DNA of 64,000 nucleotides from Renibacterium sp. (GTDB lineage Bacteria > Actinomycetota > Actinomycetes > Actinomycetales > Micrococcaceae), in the NCBI GenBank assembly GCA_017419405.1, contig JAFOLH010000009.1:1-64000 (forward strand), given 5' to 3'. The stretch's first letter is position 1. The number at the start of each line of letters is the position of its first letter. Positions 36,780 through 46,392 of the stretch are shown here, piece by piece. The notes under the pieces were generated by a model, which saw only the letters and a program-made list of their open reading frames with translations, ran no database searches and had not been told where the DNA came from. The translations under genes and the position numbers were made by a program.

Positions 36780-37478
36780 ATGTCCCACATCCTGATACTG
36801 ACCAATAGCACCGGCTCTTCGGTGGACATCCTGCCTGCGCTGGAATTGCTCAATCACCGGGTGCACATCCTTCCTGCCGAGCCTTCGGCTTTGCTTGATG
36901 CGGAGCCGGCGGACATCATTTTGCTGGATGCGCGCAAGGACCTGGTCGGCGCCCGCTCGCTGACCCAATTGCTCCGCGCCACCGGTCCGGGCGCACCGCT
37001 GCTGCTGGTTCTCACCGAAGGCGGAATGGCCGCGATTTCCGCGACCTGGGCCGCCGACGACATCGTTTTGGAATCCGCTGGACCCGCGGAAGTCGAAGCC
37101 CGGTTCCGACTGGCCATCGCGCGGACCCACGAGGAGACCGAGGACACCGGGCATGAGATCCGGGCCGCCGGCGTGGTGATCGACGAGACCTCTTACACGG
37201 CAAGGGTGAACGGTGCAGCCTTGAATTTGACCTATAAGGAATTCGAGCTGTTGAAGTACTTGGCGCAACACCCCGGCCGGGTCTTCACCCGGGCCCAATT
37301 GCTGCACGAAGTGTGGGGCTACGACTATTATGGCGGCACCCGGACCGTCGATGTGCACGTGCGGCGGCTCCGGGCGAAACTGGGTTCGGACCACGAAAAC
37401 CTGATCAGCACCGTGCGCAATGTCGGTTATCGGTTGACCCTGCAACGGATTCCGGAGGAAGAGTTGTCCGAGGCCTGA
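36780..37478 (+). CDS. glnR: GlnR-type nitrogen regulator (atypical OmpR-family response regulator)
   Basis: 232 aa from the ATG at 36780 with RBS GGAGGAAAGC. The N-terminal receiver-like domain ([36 protein letters not shown]) matches Streptomyces GlnR closely, and the winged helix reads [48 protein letters not shown]. The usual acidic pair of a phosphorylation pocket is replaced by ILTNSTG at the N-terminus, as in GlnR, which works without a cognate kinase. It is followed by mshD, a neighbourhood kept in many actinobacteria. It controls nitrogen assimilation genes. Confidence 0.92.
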   Translation: MSHILILTNSTGSSVDILPALELLNHRVHILPAEPSALLDAEPADIILLDARKDLVGARSLTQLLRATGPGAPLLLVLTEGGMAAISATWAADDIVLESAGPAEVEARFRLAIARTHEETEDTGHEIRAAGVVIDETSYTARVNGAALNLTYKEFELLKYLAQHPGRVFTRAQLLHEVWGYDYYGGTRTVDVHVRRLRAKLGSDHENLISTVRNVGYRLTLQRIPEEELSEA

Positions 37479-37643
37479 ACGCCCGGATCGCTTTGGTGGA
37501 GGACATACGGGTCGAACGTATCGAAGGCGTCCCAGTGACGCATCCCCCTGGCAGCCGCTTGCGGCCGTCCGACTACTATACCCGAAATCCTCGTTGCCGG
37601 ATTCCGCTGGTCGCCTGATTCGTCCGGGCACTAGGCTTGCGGC

Positions 37644-38675
37644 ATGACGAATGGGCCAGCCCAGAGTGCACAAGCCATCCCACCGAACCGTCCCGCTGCC
37701 AGGATCAATTCTGCCGACGGCCTTCCGGAGCCCGGCGGGTTCGCGGAGTTCCGCGCTCTGGCCGACGCCGCCGAGGAAACCGACGGCCATCCACCGTTTT
37801 CGGAACAGACCTTGGTCCGGCTGCGCCAGCAGCCGACCGCCGATCAGGTCCGACCGCGGCTGCTGCTCGGCTTCGTGCCGGACGAACCCCAGTCGGTGCC
37901 GGTCGAAACTCCGGGCCCGTTGGCCGGCGTCGCCGTGCTGCTCGCCGACGCCGACGGGGTTGGCGCAACCTTGGAACTCACCGTCCATCCGGTGTTCCGC
38001 AACCAGGGGATCGGAACCGCTCTGCTGGAACAGCTCCGCGAGGAGCGCGGATTCGCCGGCCTCCGCGCGTGGTCGCACGGCAACCACGCCGCGGCCGAGC
38101 GGCTCGCCGGACGCTTCGGCTTCCAACCGGTCCGCGAGCTGCTACGTCTCCGCCTGGCCACCGGCGCCGCGACCGACCAGGCACCGGTCTGGCCGGACGG
38201 AGTACGGCTGCGGAGCTTCGTGCCGGGCCAGGACGAGCAGGCTTGGCTGGCGGTCAACGCCGCAGCCTTCGCCCACCACCCGGAACAAGGAGCCATGACC
38301 CTGGGCGATCTGCAGGCCCGGATGACTGAGGATTGGTTCGATCCGGACGGCTTCCTGCTGGCCGTGGACGACGCGGACCAGGTCCTGGGCTTCCATTGGA
38401 CCAAAATCCACGCCGGGGCCAACGGCCACGCCGATCTGGGCGAGGTCTACGTCGTCGGCATCGCCCCCCAGGCCCAGGGAACAGGCCTGGGCAAAGCGCT
38501 GACCTTGGCCGGCATCGATTACCTGCACCGCCGTGGTCTGGCCGCGATCATGCTGTACGTCGACGCGGACAACACCGCAGCGGTGGCGTTGTACCGGAAA
38601 TTGGGCTTCAGTCCATGGGACGCCGATGTCATGTACGGGCTTCCGGACGCCGCTGCCGGCGCAACAGTGGAGTAG
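37644..38675 (+). CDS. mshD: Mycothiol synthase (two GNAT domains)
   Basis: 343 aa. It acetylates Cys-GlcN-Ins, the last step of mycothiol biosynthesis. The N-terminal GNAT domain has [20 protein letters not shown] and the C-terminal one [25 protein letters not shown], followed by [20 protein letters not shown], the MshD signature. An N-terminal extension of about 25 residues is unusual. TAGGCT (37632-37637) is 6 bp before the ATG, suggesting a leaderless message. Presence of mycothiol synthesis supports the actinobacterial assignment. Confidence 0.95.
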   Translation: MTNGPAQSAQAIPPNRPAARINSADGLPEPGGFAEFRALADAAEETDGHPPFSEQTLVRLRQQPTADQVRPRLLLGFVPDEPQSVPVETPGPLAGVAVLLADADGVGATLELTVHPVFRNQGIGTALLEQLREERGFAGLRAWSHGNHAAAERLAGRFGFQPVRELLRLRLATGAATDQAPVWPDGVRLRSFVPGQDEQAWLAVNAAAFAHHPEQGAMTLGDLQARMTEDWFDPDGFLLAVDDADQVLGFHWTKIHAGANGHADLGEVYVVGIAPQAQGTGLGKALTLAGIDYLHRRGLAAIMLYVDADNTAAVALYRKLGFSPWDADVMYGLPDAAAGATVE

Positions 38676-38727
38676 TTGCGGCCCGCCGCTTGTAGGCTTG
38701 GTACTGAGCAACGAAAGCAGAGGAACC

Positions 38728-40968
38728 ATGCAGGCCGAACCCACCGGAACAGCAATCACTTTACGGACCGGATCCGAGCGATTCGGCAGTTCCGAGGTGC
38801 CCGCTGCCCGCGCCACCCAGGACCGCATCGACATTCCGGAATTCGCCCCGAGTCTGATCCCGGACGGCGAAATCAGCGCGGACCGGTTTCTGGACCGCGA
38901 ATTGAGCTGGCTGGCCTTCAACGCCAGGGTATTGGAGCTGGCTGAAGACCCGGACTTGCAGCTGCTCGAACGGATCAACTTCCTGTCCATCTTCGCCTCC
39001 AACCTGGACGAGTTCTTCATGGTCCGGGTGGCCGGGCTGAAGCGGCGCATCGCCACCGGTCTTGCGGTGCCCTCGCCGGCCGGGCTCAGCCCGATCGAAG
39101 TCCTGGAGCAGATCAGCGAGGAGGCGCACCGGTTGCAAGCCCGGCACGCACATGTCTTCGCGGACCAGATCCGGCCCGCCTTGGCCTATGAGCATTTCCA
39201 CCTGGTGCGCTGGGATGAACTCGACGATGCCGCGAAAACCCGGTTGAGCAACATGTTCGCGGAAAAAGTCTTCCCGATCCTGACTCCGCTGGCCGTCGAT
39301 CCGGCGCACCCGTTCCCCTATATTTCGGGCCTTTCGCTCAATCTCGCCGTGGTGGTGCGCAATCCGGTCAGCGACAAAGAACTCTTCGCCCGGGTGAAGG
39401 TTCCGGACCAGCTGCCCCGGATGGTCGCCGTCGACGGTCCCCGGGCCGGCACCGTGCCCGGCCGGGTGGCCCGCTTCATTCCGCTCGAAGAAGTCATCGC
39501 AGTCCACCTGGACCAGTTGTTCCCGGGCATGGAGGTCTTGGAGCACCACACCTTCCGGGTGACCCGCAACGAAGACCTGGAAGTCGAAGAAGACGACGCC
39601 GAGAACCTGCTGCAGGCTCTGGAGAAGGAGCTGCTGCGGCGCCGCTTCGGCCCGCCGGTGCGTCTGGAAGTCACCACCGATATCAATCCGAACATCAGGG
39701 CGCTGCTGGTGCGCGAGCTGGACGTCGAAGAGTCCGAGGTCTATGCCCTCCCGGCGCCGCTGGACTTGCGCGGGCTGAGCGTGATCGCCAATATCGACCG
39801 GCCGGATCTGCGCTATCCGAAGCAGGTTCCGCACACCTCGCGGTATTTGAACGAATCGGAGACCTCGAAAGCGGCCAACGTCTTCGCCGCGATGCGCCGC
39901 AGGGACATTCTGCTGCACCACCCCTACGATTCCTTCTCCACCTCGGTGCAGGCGTTCCTGGAACAGGCTGCAGCGGACCCCAAAGTGCAGGCGATCAAGC
40001 AGACGCTTTACCGCACCAGCGGTGATTCGCCGATCGTCGATGCCCTGGTCGATGCCGCCGAAGCCGGCAAACAAGTGCTGGCCCTGGTCGAGATCAAGGC
40101 CCGGTTCGACGAGCAGGCGAACATCTCCTGGGCGCGCAAACTCGAACAGGCCGGCGTGCACGTGGTTTACGGCATCGTCGGGCTGAAGACGCACTGCAAG
40201 CTTTCCCTGGTGGTCCGGCAGGAGCAGGACGGTTTGCGCCGCTACTGCCATATCGGCACGGGGAACTATCACCCGCGAACCGCCCGTTACTACGAGGATC
40301 TGGGCCTGCTCACCGCCGATGAACAGGTCGGCGAAGATTTGACCCGGTTGTTCAACCAGCTCTCCGGCTACGCGCCGAAGTCGACCTTCAAACGCCTCCT
40401 GGTGGCACCGCGGTCGGTGCGCTCCGGACTGATCGACCGGATCGAACGCGAAATCGTCAATGCCCGGGCAGGTCTGGTCGCCCGGGTGCAGATCAAGGTC
40501 AACTCGATGGTCGACGAAGCGATCATCGATTCCCTGTACCGGGCCTCGCAGGCCGGCGTCCGGGTCGACGTGATCGTCCGTGGCATCTGTTCGTTGCGCC
40601 CCGGGGTACCCGGGCTGAGCGAGAACATCACGGTGCGCTCGGTACTGGGCCGGTTCCTGGAACACTCCCGGGTTTTCGCCTTCGCCAATGGCGGCCAGCC
40701 GGTGGTGTTCATCGGCTCGGCCGACATGATGCACCGCAACCTGGACCGCCGGGTCGAAGCCCTGGTGCAACTTTCCAACCAGGAAGACATCAGCGACATG
40801 GTCGCCCTGCTCAACCGTTACGTGGACGAGGGCACGTCGAGCTGGCATCTGGACAACCAAGGGATCTGGACCCGGCACCACCTGGATGCCGAAGGCGCCG
40901 CTTTGACCGATGTGCAGTCCTGGCTTTTGGCCAGCCGCGCCCGGCAACGATCGGCGTCCCGGCGGTAA
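38728..40968 (+). CDS. ppk1: Polyphosphate kinase 1
   Basis: 746 aa from the ATG at 38728 with GAGGAA upstream; a longer in-frame start lies inside mshD. It makes polyphosphate from ATP. The N-terminal domain starts at [18 protein letters not shown], the phosphohistidine region is [20 protein letters not shown] with [13 protein letters not shown], and [21 protein letters not shown] is the second catalytic His region. The gene runs into the Nudix/phosphatase gene with a one-base overlap, so the two are probably coupled. Confidence 0.95.
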   Translation: MQAEPTGTAITLRTGSERFGSSEVPAARATQDRIDIPEFAPSLIPDGEISADRFLDRELSWLAFNARVLELAEDPDLQLLERINFLSIFASNLDEFFMVRVAGLKRRIATGLAVPSPAGLSPIEVLEQISEEAHRLQARHAHVFADQIRPALAYEHFHLVRWDELDDAAKTRLSNMFAEKVFPILTPLAVDPAHPFPYISGLSLNLAVVVRNPVSDKELFARVKVPDQLPRMVAVDGPRAGTVPGRVARFIPLEEVIAVHLDQLFPGMEVLEHHTFRVTRNEDLEVEEDDAENLLQALEKELLRRRFGPPVRLEVTTDINPNIRALLVRELDVEESEVYALPAPLDLRGLSVIANIDRPDLRYPKQVPHTSRYLNESETSKAANVFAAMRRRDILLHHPYDSFSTSVQAFLEQAAADPKVQAIKQTLYRTSGDSPIVDALVDAAEAGKQVLALVEIKARFDEQANISWARKLEQAGVHVVYGIVGLKTHCKLSLVVRQEQDGLRRYCHIGTGNYHPRTARYYEDLGLLTADEQVGEDLTRLFNQLSGYAPKSTFKRLLVAPRSVRSGLIDRIEREIVNARAGLVARVQIKVNSMVDEAIIDSLYRASQAGVRVDVIVRGICSLRPGVPGLSENITVRSVLGRFLEHSRVFAFANGGQPVVFIGSADMMHRNLDRRVEALVQLSNQEDISDMVALLNRYVDEGTSSWHLDNQGIWTRHHLDAEGAALTDVQSWLLASRARQRSASRR

Positions 40969-41915
40969 TGGGCAATCCGGTCATTCCCCCGGCTCCGGAG
41001 CAGGTTCCCGCAGTTCTGGCCGCCGGCGCGATCTGCTGGCGGATCCAGCAGAAACAACTCTGGGTTCTGCTGATCCACCGCCCCCGGTACAACGATTGGT
41101 CCTGGCCGAAGGGCAAACACGACGAAGGCGAAACCCTTCCGGAAACCGCGGTCCGCGAAGTCGACGAAGAAATCGGCGTCCAAGCGACGTTGGGCATTCC
41201 GCTGCCGCACACCGATTACCAGGTATCCGCCGGTTTGAAACGGGTCTATTACTGGGCTTGCGAGGTGGCCGAGCAAAAACCGTTGCCGGACGGCAAGGAA
41301 GTCGACGATGTGCTCTGGTGCACGCCGGACCGGGCCCGCGAACTGCTCAGCAATGCGACCGACATCGAACCGCTCGACGCGCTGGTGCGGGCGCATCAGG
41401 AGAAGGCGCTGCGCACCTGGTCGCTCTTGGTGCTGCGCCATGCCAAGGCGAAACCGCGTTCCTCCTGGAGCCGTGCGGAGGGCGACCGGCCGCTGGCCGC
41501 CACCGGGCAACGCCAGGCGGCTGCGGTGAAGCGGTTGCTGATGGCCTGGTGGCCCAGCCGGGTGGTGAGCAGCCCTTGGGCGCGGTGCGTGGCCACGATC
41601 TCGCCGTACGCCAAAGCCAGCAACGCCAAGGTGAAGCTCGTGGACGCACTCACCGAAGCCAACCACCACCGTAAACCGGCCAAAACCGGGCTCGCCCTGG
41701 AGGCCTTGTTCGACAAGCGCCGGGACGTGGTCCTGTGCACCCATCGACCGGCCCTGCCGACGGTTTTCGGCCAGTTGGCGAAACACATGGATCCCGGTCT
41801 GCGCAGCGCCTTGCCGCGCGAAGACCCGTATTTGAGCCCCGGCGAGGTCTTGGTCTGCCAAGTAGTCGGCGAGCACATCGTCTCGGTGGAGCGGTACAAA
41901 CCCTTCGAAGACTGA
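40968..41915 (+). CDS. Nudix hydrolase fused to a histidine phosphatase domain (MutT1-like)
   Basis: 315 aa. Residues 15-150 are a Nudix domain with the box GKHDEGETLPETAVREVDEEIG; residues 160-315 are a histidine phosphatase domain starting LLVLRHAKAKPRSSW and carrying HRPALPTVFGQL. This two-domain plan is that of mycobacterial MutT1, which hydrolyses 8-oxo-GTP and diadenosine polyphosphates. Overlap with ppk1 (TAATG) suggests linked polyphosphate and nucleotide metabolism. Confidence 0.9.
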   Translation: MGNPVIPPAPEQVPAVLAAGAICWRIQQKQLWVLLIHRPRYNDWSWPKGKHDEGETLPETAVREVDEEIGVQATLGIPLPHTDYQVSAGLKRVYYWACEVAEQKPLPDGKEVDDVLWCTPDRARELLSNATDIEPLDALVRAHQEKALRTWSLLVLRHAKAKPRSSWSRAEGDRPLAATGQRQAAAVKRLLMAWWPSRVVSSPWARCVATISPYAKASNAKVKLVDALTEANHHRKPAKTGLALEALFDKRRDVVLCTHRPALPTVFGQLAKHMDPGLRSALPREDPYLSPGEVLVCQVVGEHIVSVERYKPFED

Positions 41916-41956
41916 ACCCATGGCTCCGGCAGCCTGGCATCCGCTAGGTTGAAGAC

Positions 41957-42676
41957 ATGCCTGAGACCTCGATCCGCCTCCCCCGGCCAGATTGGCTGCT
42001 GTACGCCGTCGCCTTCCTGATCCTGGCGGCGTCGGCGGGCTACGGCGCGCTGCGCTATCCGAACCTGCCAGAACGGTTCCCGATCCATTGGAACGCCGCC
42101 GGGTTCGCCGACGGCTATGCCGGCAAAAGCATCGGGACGGCATTTTTCGGGGTCTTCATCGGGCTCGGAGTCCTGTTGCTCTTCCTGGTGATCGCGTGGC
42201 TCCTCGGCCGGGCGGCCCAGCGCCAGGGGATCCGCTCGATTCCCCATCTCGCGGCCACGCAACGCTTCCTCGGTGTGCTCTCGATCGTGCTGGCCCTGGT
42301 TTTCTGGCTGGTCAATCAGCAGGTCTGGGCGGTTTCCGAAAAGACCACGAATCCGCTGCTCCTGGTGCTGCTGATCGCCGTGGGCCTGGCCATCGCGGCG
42401 ATCTTCGCCAACCGCCGGTACCGGGCCGAGCTCGGAAAGCTGCCACCCCGTGATCCGGCTGAGCCGGCACCCGGTCCGCGCGAGGACGAACGCTTCTGGG
42501 CCGCCGGATTCGTGTACCACAATCCGGATGACCGTTCGGTCATCGTGCCCAAGCGTTCCGGACTCGGTTACACCGTGAATTGGGGCCGTCCCGGCGGCAA
42601 GGCCCTGCTCCTCGGCGTACTCGCGATCCCGGTGGTCGCGGTCGGGATCGCACTCTGGGCGGCCATGCCGCGCTGA
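41957..42676 (+). CDS. DUF1648/DUF5808-type membrane protein
   Basis: 239 aa. Four or five membrane segments ([18 protein letters not shown] first, [18 protein letters not shown] last). The N-terminal [22 protein letters not shown] is the DUF1648 motif and [23 protein letters not shown] is the DUF5808 motif. The latter pair is often found near GntR-type regulators, absent here. TAGGTT at 41945 is 6 bp before the ATG. Function unknown. Confidence 0.85.
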   Translation: MPETSIRLPRPDWLLYAVAFLILAASAGYGALRYPNLPERFPIHWNAAGFADGYAGKSIGTAFFGVFIGLGVLLLFLVIAWLLGRAAQRQGIRSIPHLAATQRFLGVLSIVLALVFWLVNQQVWAVSEKTTNPLLLVLLIAVGLAIAAIFANRRYRAELGKLPPRDPAEPAPGPREDERFWAAGFVYHNPDDRSVIVPKRSGLGYTVNWGRPGGKALLLGVLAIPVVAVGIALWAAMPR

Positions 42677-42713
42677 ACGCACTTTGCCGGCCGCAGCGGA
42701 TAAGATTCCAAGC

Positions 42714-43517
42714 ATGACGATTCAGACTCCGTACGAGGACCTGCTGCGCGATGTGCTGGCCAATGGCACGGCGAGATCGGACCGCACCGGCACCGGCACC
42801 CGCAGCGTGTTCGGGCGGCAGATCCGCTTCGACCTGGCGGAATCGTTCCCCCTGATCACCACCAAACGGGTGCACTTCAAATCCGTCGCGATGGAGTTGC
42901 TCTGGTTCCTCCGCGGCGATTCCAATGTCCGTTGGCTGCAGGAGAACGGCGTCAAGATCTGGAACGAATGGGCCGACGACGACGGCGAGCTCGGCCCGGT
43001 GTACGGCGTCCAGTGGCGCTCCTGGCCCACTCCGGACGGCGAGCACATCGACCAGATCGCAGCCGTGGTCGAGGGCCTCAAGGCCAACCCCGATTCCCGC
43101 CGGCACATCGTCTCGGCCTGGAACGTCTCGGAACTGTCCAAGATGGCGCTGCCGCCGTGCCACGCCTTCTTCCAGTTCTATGTGGCGGACGGCAAGCTCT
43201 CCTGCCAGCTGTACCAGCGCAGCGCCGACATGTTCCTGGGCGTTCCGTTCAACATCGCCTCCTATGCGCTCTTGACCCTGATGGTCGCGCAGCAGGTCGG
43301 TCTGGCGCCCGGCGAATTCATCTGGACCGGCGGCGATACGCACATCTACGACGACCATCTGGATCAGGTCAACGAGCAGCTGGGCCGTGAGCCTTATGCC
43401 TACCCGAAGCTGCGGATCACCCGGAAACCCGAGTCGATTTTCGACTACGCCTTCGAAGACTTCGAGCTGCTCGATTACCAGCACCACCCGACGATCAAAG
43501 CGCCGATCGCGGTATGA
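42714..43517 (+). CDS. thyA: Thymidylate synthase
   Basis: 267 aa, the E. coli ThyA type. It methylates dUMP with methylene-tetrahydrofolate. Seen are [13 protein letters not shown], the nucleophile Cys in [14 protein letters not shown], and [19 protein letters not shown]. The start is the ATG at 42714, 7 bp after TAAGAT (42701-42706); an upstream alternative start adds residues not found in the family. Its stop overlaps folA by 4 bp. Confidence 0.97.
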   Translation: MTIQTPYEDLLRDVLANGTARSDRTGTGTRSVFGRQIRFDLAESFPLITTKRVHFKSVAMELLWFLRGDSNVRWLQENGVKIWNEWADDDGELGPVYGVQWRSWPTPDGEHIDQIAAVVEGLKANPDSRRHIVSAWNVSELSKMALPPCHAFFQFYVADGKLSCQLYQRSADMFLGVPFNIASYALLTLMVAQQVGLAPGEFIWTGGDTHIYDDHLDQVNEQLGREPYAYPKLRITRKPESIFDYAFEDFELLDYQHHPTIKAPIAV

Positions 43518-44080
43518 GCCTGCGTAGCATGGATTCCGGTTCGCGGCCGTCGATCGGCATGATCTGGGCGCAGACGCCGAGCGGAGTGATCGGTTCGGGC
43601 GGCACGATGCCCTGGAACGTCCCAGAGGACATGGTCCATTTCCGCACACTGACCTCCGGGCATCCGGTGATCATGGGCCGGCGCACTTGGGAGTCCTTTC
43701 CGGAACAATTCCGTCCCTTGCCAGGAAGAACGAACTTTGTACTGACCGCGACCGGAGCCCGCGATTCCAAAGGTTTTCCCGATGGTTCAGTACTGGTCAC
43801 CGACGGAAAACACGGTCGCGCCCTCGAAAAGGCCATCGAACTGGCGCGAAACGCCCCCGGCAGCGAACAGATCTGGATCATTGGCGGCGGGCAGGTTTAT
43901 GCACAGGCCATGGAGCTGGCCGATCTCGCCGTCGTCACGATCATCGATTCCGAGGCCACCGGAGACACCTTCGCGCCGGCTTTGGATGCCAGTTGGACCA
44001 TGGACCGGATGGACCCGGCCTCCGGTTGGCACGAATCCTCCCGGGGCGAGCGATACCGCTTCACCAGATGGCGCCGCTGA
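43514..44080 (+). CDS. folA: Dihydrofolate reductase
   Basis: 188 aa, slightly long by the N-terminal [13 protein letters not shown]. It restores tetrahydrofolate consumed by thymidylate synthase. [37 protein letters not shown] and [21 protein letters not shown] are standard DHFR segments. The ATGA overlap with thyA fixes the start and makes a two-gene thyA-folA operon. Confidence 0.95.
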   Translation: MSLRSMDSGSRPSIGMIWAQTPSGVIGSGGTMPWNVPEDMVHFRTLTSGHPVIMGRRTWESFPEQFRPLPGRTNFVLTATGARDSKGFPDGSVLVTDGKHGRALEKAIELARNAPGSEQIWIIGGGQVYAQAMELADLAVVTIIDSEATGDTFAPALDASWTMDRMDPASGWHESSRGERYRFTRWRR

Positions 44081-44141
44081 ACTTCCGGCAGCGCACGTCA
44101 TGAGCTTCGCGACGGCCGGGGAACGCCCGTACCATTGAGGG

Positions 44142-45260
44142 ATGAGTCAACGTGTTGGCTACGTCGGGTGGCGTGGCATGGTGGGTTCGGTCCTGATGCA
44201 GCGGATGCAGCAGGAAGGCGATTTCAGCCGGATCGAACCGACTTTCTTTTCGACCTCGAACCACGGCGGTGCCGCGCCTTCTTTCGCGGAAGGAGACGCC
44301 GGAATCCTCCAGGACGCCTACGACCTCGATGCGCTCGAAGCCTTGCCGATCATCGTCACCGCCCAAGGCGGCGACTACACCTCGGCGGTACACCCGCAGC
44401 TGCGTGCCCGCGGCTGGGACGGACTATGGATCGATGCCGCTTCCACGCTCCGGATGAACGATGATTCGATCATCGTGCTCGACCCGGTCAACCGGGCGGT
44501 CATCGATGCCGGCCTGGCCTCCGGCGTCAAAGACTTCATCGGCGGCAACTGCACGGTCTCCTGCATGCTGATGGGCCTGGGCGGCCTGTTCCGCAACGGA
44601 CTCGTCGAGTGGGCCACCTCGATGACGTACCAGGCCGCCTCCGGTGGCGGGGCCAAACACATGCGTGAGCTGCTCAGCCAATTCGGTGCGATCCACGGTG
44701 CGGTCGCTGCCGACCTGGCCGATCCGGCGTCGGCGATCTTGGCCATCGACCGAGGCGTCCTGGCCGCGCAGCAAAACGTCGATGCCAGCCAGTTCGGCGT
44801 GACCTTGGCCGGTTCGCTGATTCCTTGGATCGATGCCGATCTGGGCAACGGCCAGTCGAAAGAAGAGTGGAAGAACGGCGCGGAGACCAATAAGATCCTG
44901 GGCCGCAGCGGCACCGACCGGATCATCATGGACGGCCTCTGTGTCCGGATCGGCGCCATGCGGACGCATTCCCAGGCGCTGACCATCAAATTGCGCGAAG
45001 ACCTTTCAGTCCCGGAGATCGAACGGATCCTCGACGCGGACAATGAGTGGGCCACCGTGGTGCCCAATACCAAAGACGCCTCGATGAAAGCGCTCACCCC
45101 GGTAGCCACTTCCGGCACGCTGGAAATTCCGGTGGGCCGGATCCGCACGCTGGAAATGGGCCCCGGTTATATCAGCGCGTTCACCGTCGGCGACCAGTTG
45201 CTCTGGGGCGCCGCCGAACCGCTGCGCCGGATGGTCAATATCGCGATCGGCGCACTCTGA
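44142..45260 (+). CDS. asd: Aspartate-semialdehyde dehydrogenase, enterobacterial type
   Basis: 372 aa. It makes aspartate semialdehyde for lysine, threonine and methionine synthesis. The nucleophile is Cys137 in [17 protein letters not shown]. From [17 protein letters not shown] to [16 protein letters not shown] it follows E. coli Asd almost segment for segment, including the [15 protein letters not shown] stretch, and not the shorter (about 345 aa) type usual in actinobacteria. TACCAT (44130-44135) is 6 bp before the ATG, a likely leaderless start. No lysC is adjacent. Confidence 0.95.
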   Translation: MSQRVGYVGWRGMVGSVLMQRMQQEGDFSRIEPTFFSTSNHGGAAPSFAEGDAGILQDAYDLDALEALPIIVTAQGGDYTSAVHPQLRARGWDGLWIDAASTLRMNDDSIIVLDPVNRAVIDAGLASGVKDFIGGNCTVSCMLMGLGGLFRNGLVEWATSMTYQAASGGGAKHMRELLSQFGAIHGAVAADLADPASAILAIDRGVLAAQQNVDASQFGVTLAGSLIPWIDADLGNGQSKEEWKNGAETNKILGRSGTDRIIMDGLCVRIGAMRTHSQALTIKLREDLSVPEIERILDADNEWATVVPNTKDASMKALTPVATSGTLEIPVGRIRTLEMGPGYISAFTVGDQLLWGAAEPLRRMVNIAIGAL

Positions 45261-45268
45261 GCCGTCCT

Positions 45269-45291
45269 CCGCGACCGGCACCGGTCGGCGG
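45269..45291 (+). terminator. Short GC-rich hairpin after asd
   Basis: CCGCGACCGG and CCGGTCGGCGG face each other over CA (one mismatch). It is 9 bp after the asd stop, before the convergent oxidoreductase gene. No T tract. Confidence 0.35.
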
Positions 45292-45313
45292 AACCGGCCC
45301 GGCACCGGGATCT

Positions 45314-46186
45314 TCAGCAGTTCCGCACAGAGTCCGTTCGGCCGACTAGCGCCGCGATGCTCGACTCGCCCAGCCCAGCAGCGATCGCTCCGTCCAGGGC
45401 GGTCCGGGCAGCTTCCAGTTGTTTCGGGAAATGCCCCGCCTTGCCGACCGTCTCCCGATACAGCTGCGCAGCGAGTCCATACGTGCCGAGCGCCGCGGAG
45501 CCTGGCGAAACACCTGTACTGCGTTCGGCGAAGACCTCTCGCAGGACCCCGCCCAGGTTCCGGGCCTGGACGTCGATCAACTTTTGCACCACGTCATCGG
45601 AGATGCCGTTGCCGGCCAAGTAGTCTGCCGATTCGAGGAAGGCGACGATGCTAGGAATCTCGAAGATCCCGACATAACCGGCGTCCAGGACGTTGGCCGA
45701 CGACGCATCGTCCGACAAATAAGCCGTATCGCCGCTCAACGAGGCGAAGAGTTCCCGATGCTCGTGCCAAAGCTGCGCCGAACCGGCGAACCCGATGAAA
45801 CCGCGCTCGCTGCCGATGTCCTGCGGGAAATTCAGGTTGGCGCCGTCCAAATAACGGGAGCCTTCCGGCAAAGCCGAAAGCATGGCAAGTGCTTCGCCCG
45901 GAGTTCCCGTCGACAAATTCAGCAGGTCGATCGGGGATCGGCTTTGCCGTCCGCGCAGGATCCTTTCGAGATTTTCATAACCGGAGACCAGGTTGATCAC
46001 CAGATCAGCCTGGTCCAGCAATTCATCGGCCGCCGACAACGCAGTCACCTTCGGCGAAACAAGCGCTTCGGCCTTGTCGGGGCTCCGGTTCCATACCGCC
46101 ACGTCAAGCCCTTGCGCGGCGAAGTGCCGGACGAACGCTGCACCCATCCGACCCGCTCCCAATATCCCGACGTCGTATTTCGCCAT
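45314..46186 (-). CDS. NAD(P)-dependent imine-reductase-like oxidoreductase
   Basis: 290 aa of the beta-hydroxyacid dehydrogenase/imine reductase superfamily. The Rossmann motif GILGAGRMGAAFV and the following VWNRSPDKAEAL (Arg suggests NADPH) are at the N-terminus. In the place of the catalytic Lys of hydroxyacid dehydrogenases the run is NVLDAGYVGIFE, as in imine reductases, which use Asp or Tyr. RBS AGGAGG. Immediately upstream is the large AT-rich inverted repeat, which probably contains its promoter and regulator site. The substrate is unknown. Confidence 0.82.
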   Translation of the reverse strand: MAKYDVGILGAGRMGAAFVRHFAAQGLDVAVWNRSPDKAEALVSPKVTALSAADELLDQADLVINLVSGYENLERILRGRQSRSPIDLLNLSTGTPGEALAMLSALPEGSRYLDGANLNFPQDIGSERGFIGFAGSAQLWHEHRELFASLSGDTAYLSDDASSANVLDAGYVGIFEIPSIVAFLESADYLAGNGISDDVVQKLIDVQARNLGGVLREVFAERSTGVSPGSAALGTYGLAAQLYRETVGKAGHFPKQLEAARTALDGAIAAGLGESSIAALVGRTDSVRNC

Positions 46187-46202
46187 CCGAGCCTCCTGAA
46201 TT

Positions 46203-46268
46203 CAATCCATGATCAAAGTATAAAGATATTTAATTATTTAAATATCTTTATACTTTGATCATGGATTG
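46203..46268. repeat. 31-bp perfect inverted repeat, AT-rich, upstream of the imine-reductase-like gene
   Basis: Arms 46203-46233 and 46238-46268 are exact reverse complements around a TTAT loop. The arm starts CAATCCATGATCAAAGTATA. Both arms contain TATACT/TATAAAG boxes and an ATG. The composition (about 75-80% A+T) is far from the neighbouring genes. It may be a symmetrical promoter-operator or the remains of an inverted duplication. Confidence 0.9.
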
Positions 46269-46323
46269 TCAACCAGCCGAGACGGCAACCCGGCCGGAAC
46301 GCCCCGGCCGTCGACGACGAAAA

Positions 46324-46368
46324 CCCCGAAGGGGGCGTCCGCGACGATTCGCGGACGCCCCCTCGGGG
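46324..46368 (-). terminator. Terminator hairpin after the desaturase gene
   Basis: A stem of about 20 bp with one bulged A (CCCCGA, GGGGGCGTCCGCGA and the reverse) closes over CGAT. It ends transcription of the desaturase gene and insulates the inverted repeat to its left. Confidence 0.8.
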
Positions 46369-46392
46369 CAAAGGCCAAGCAGCCGGAGCCGG

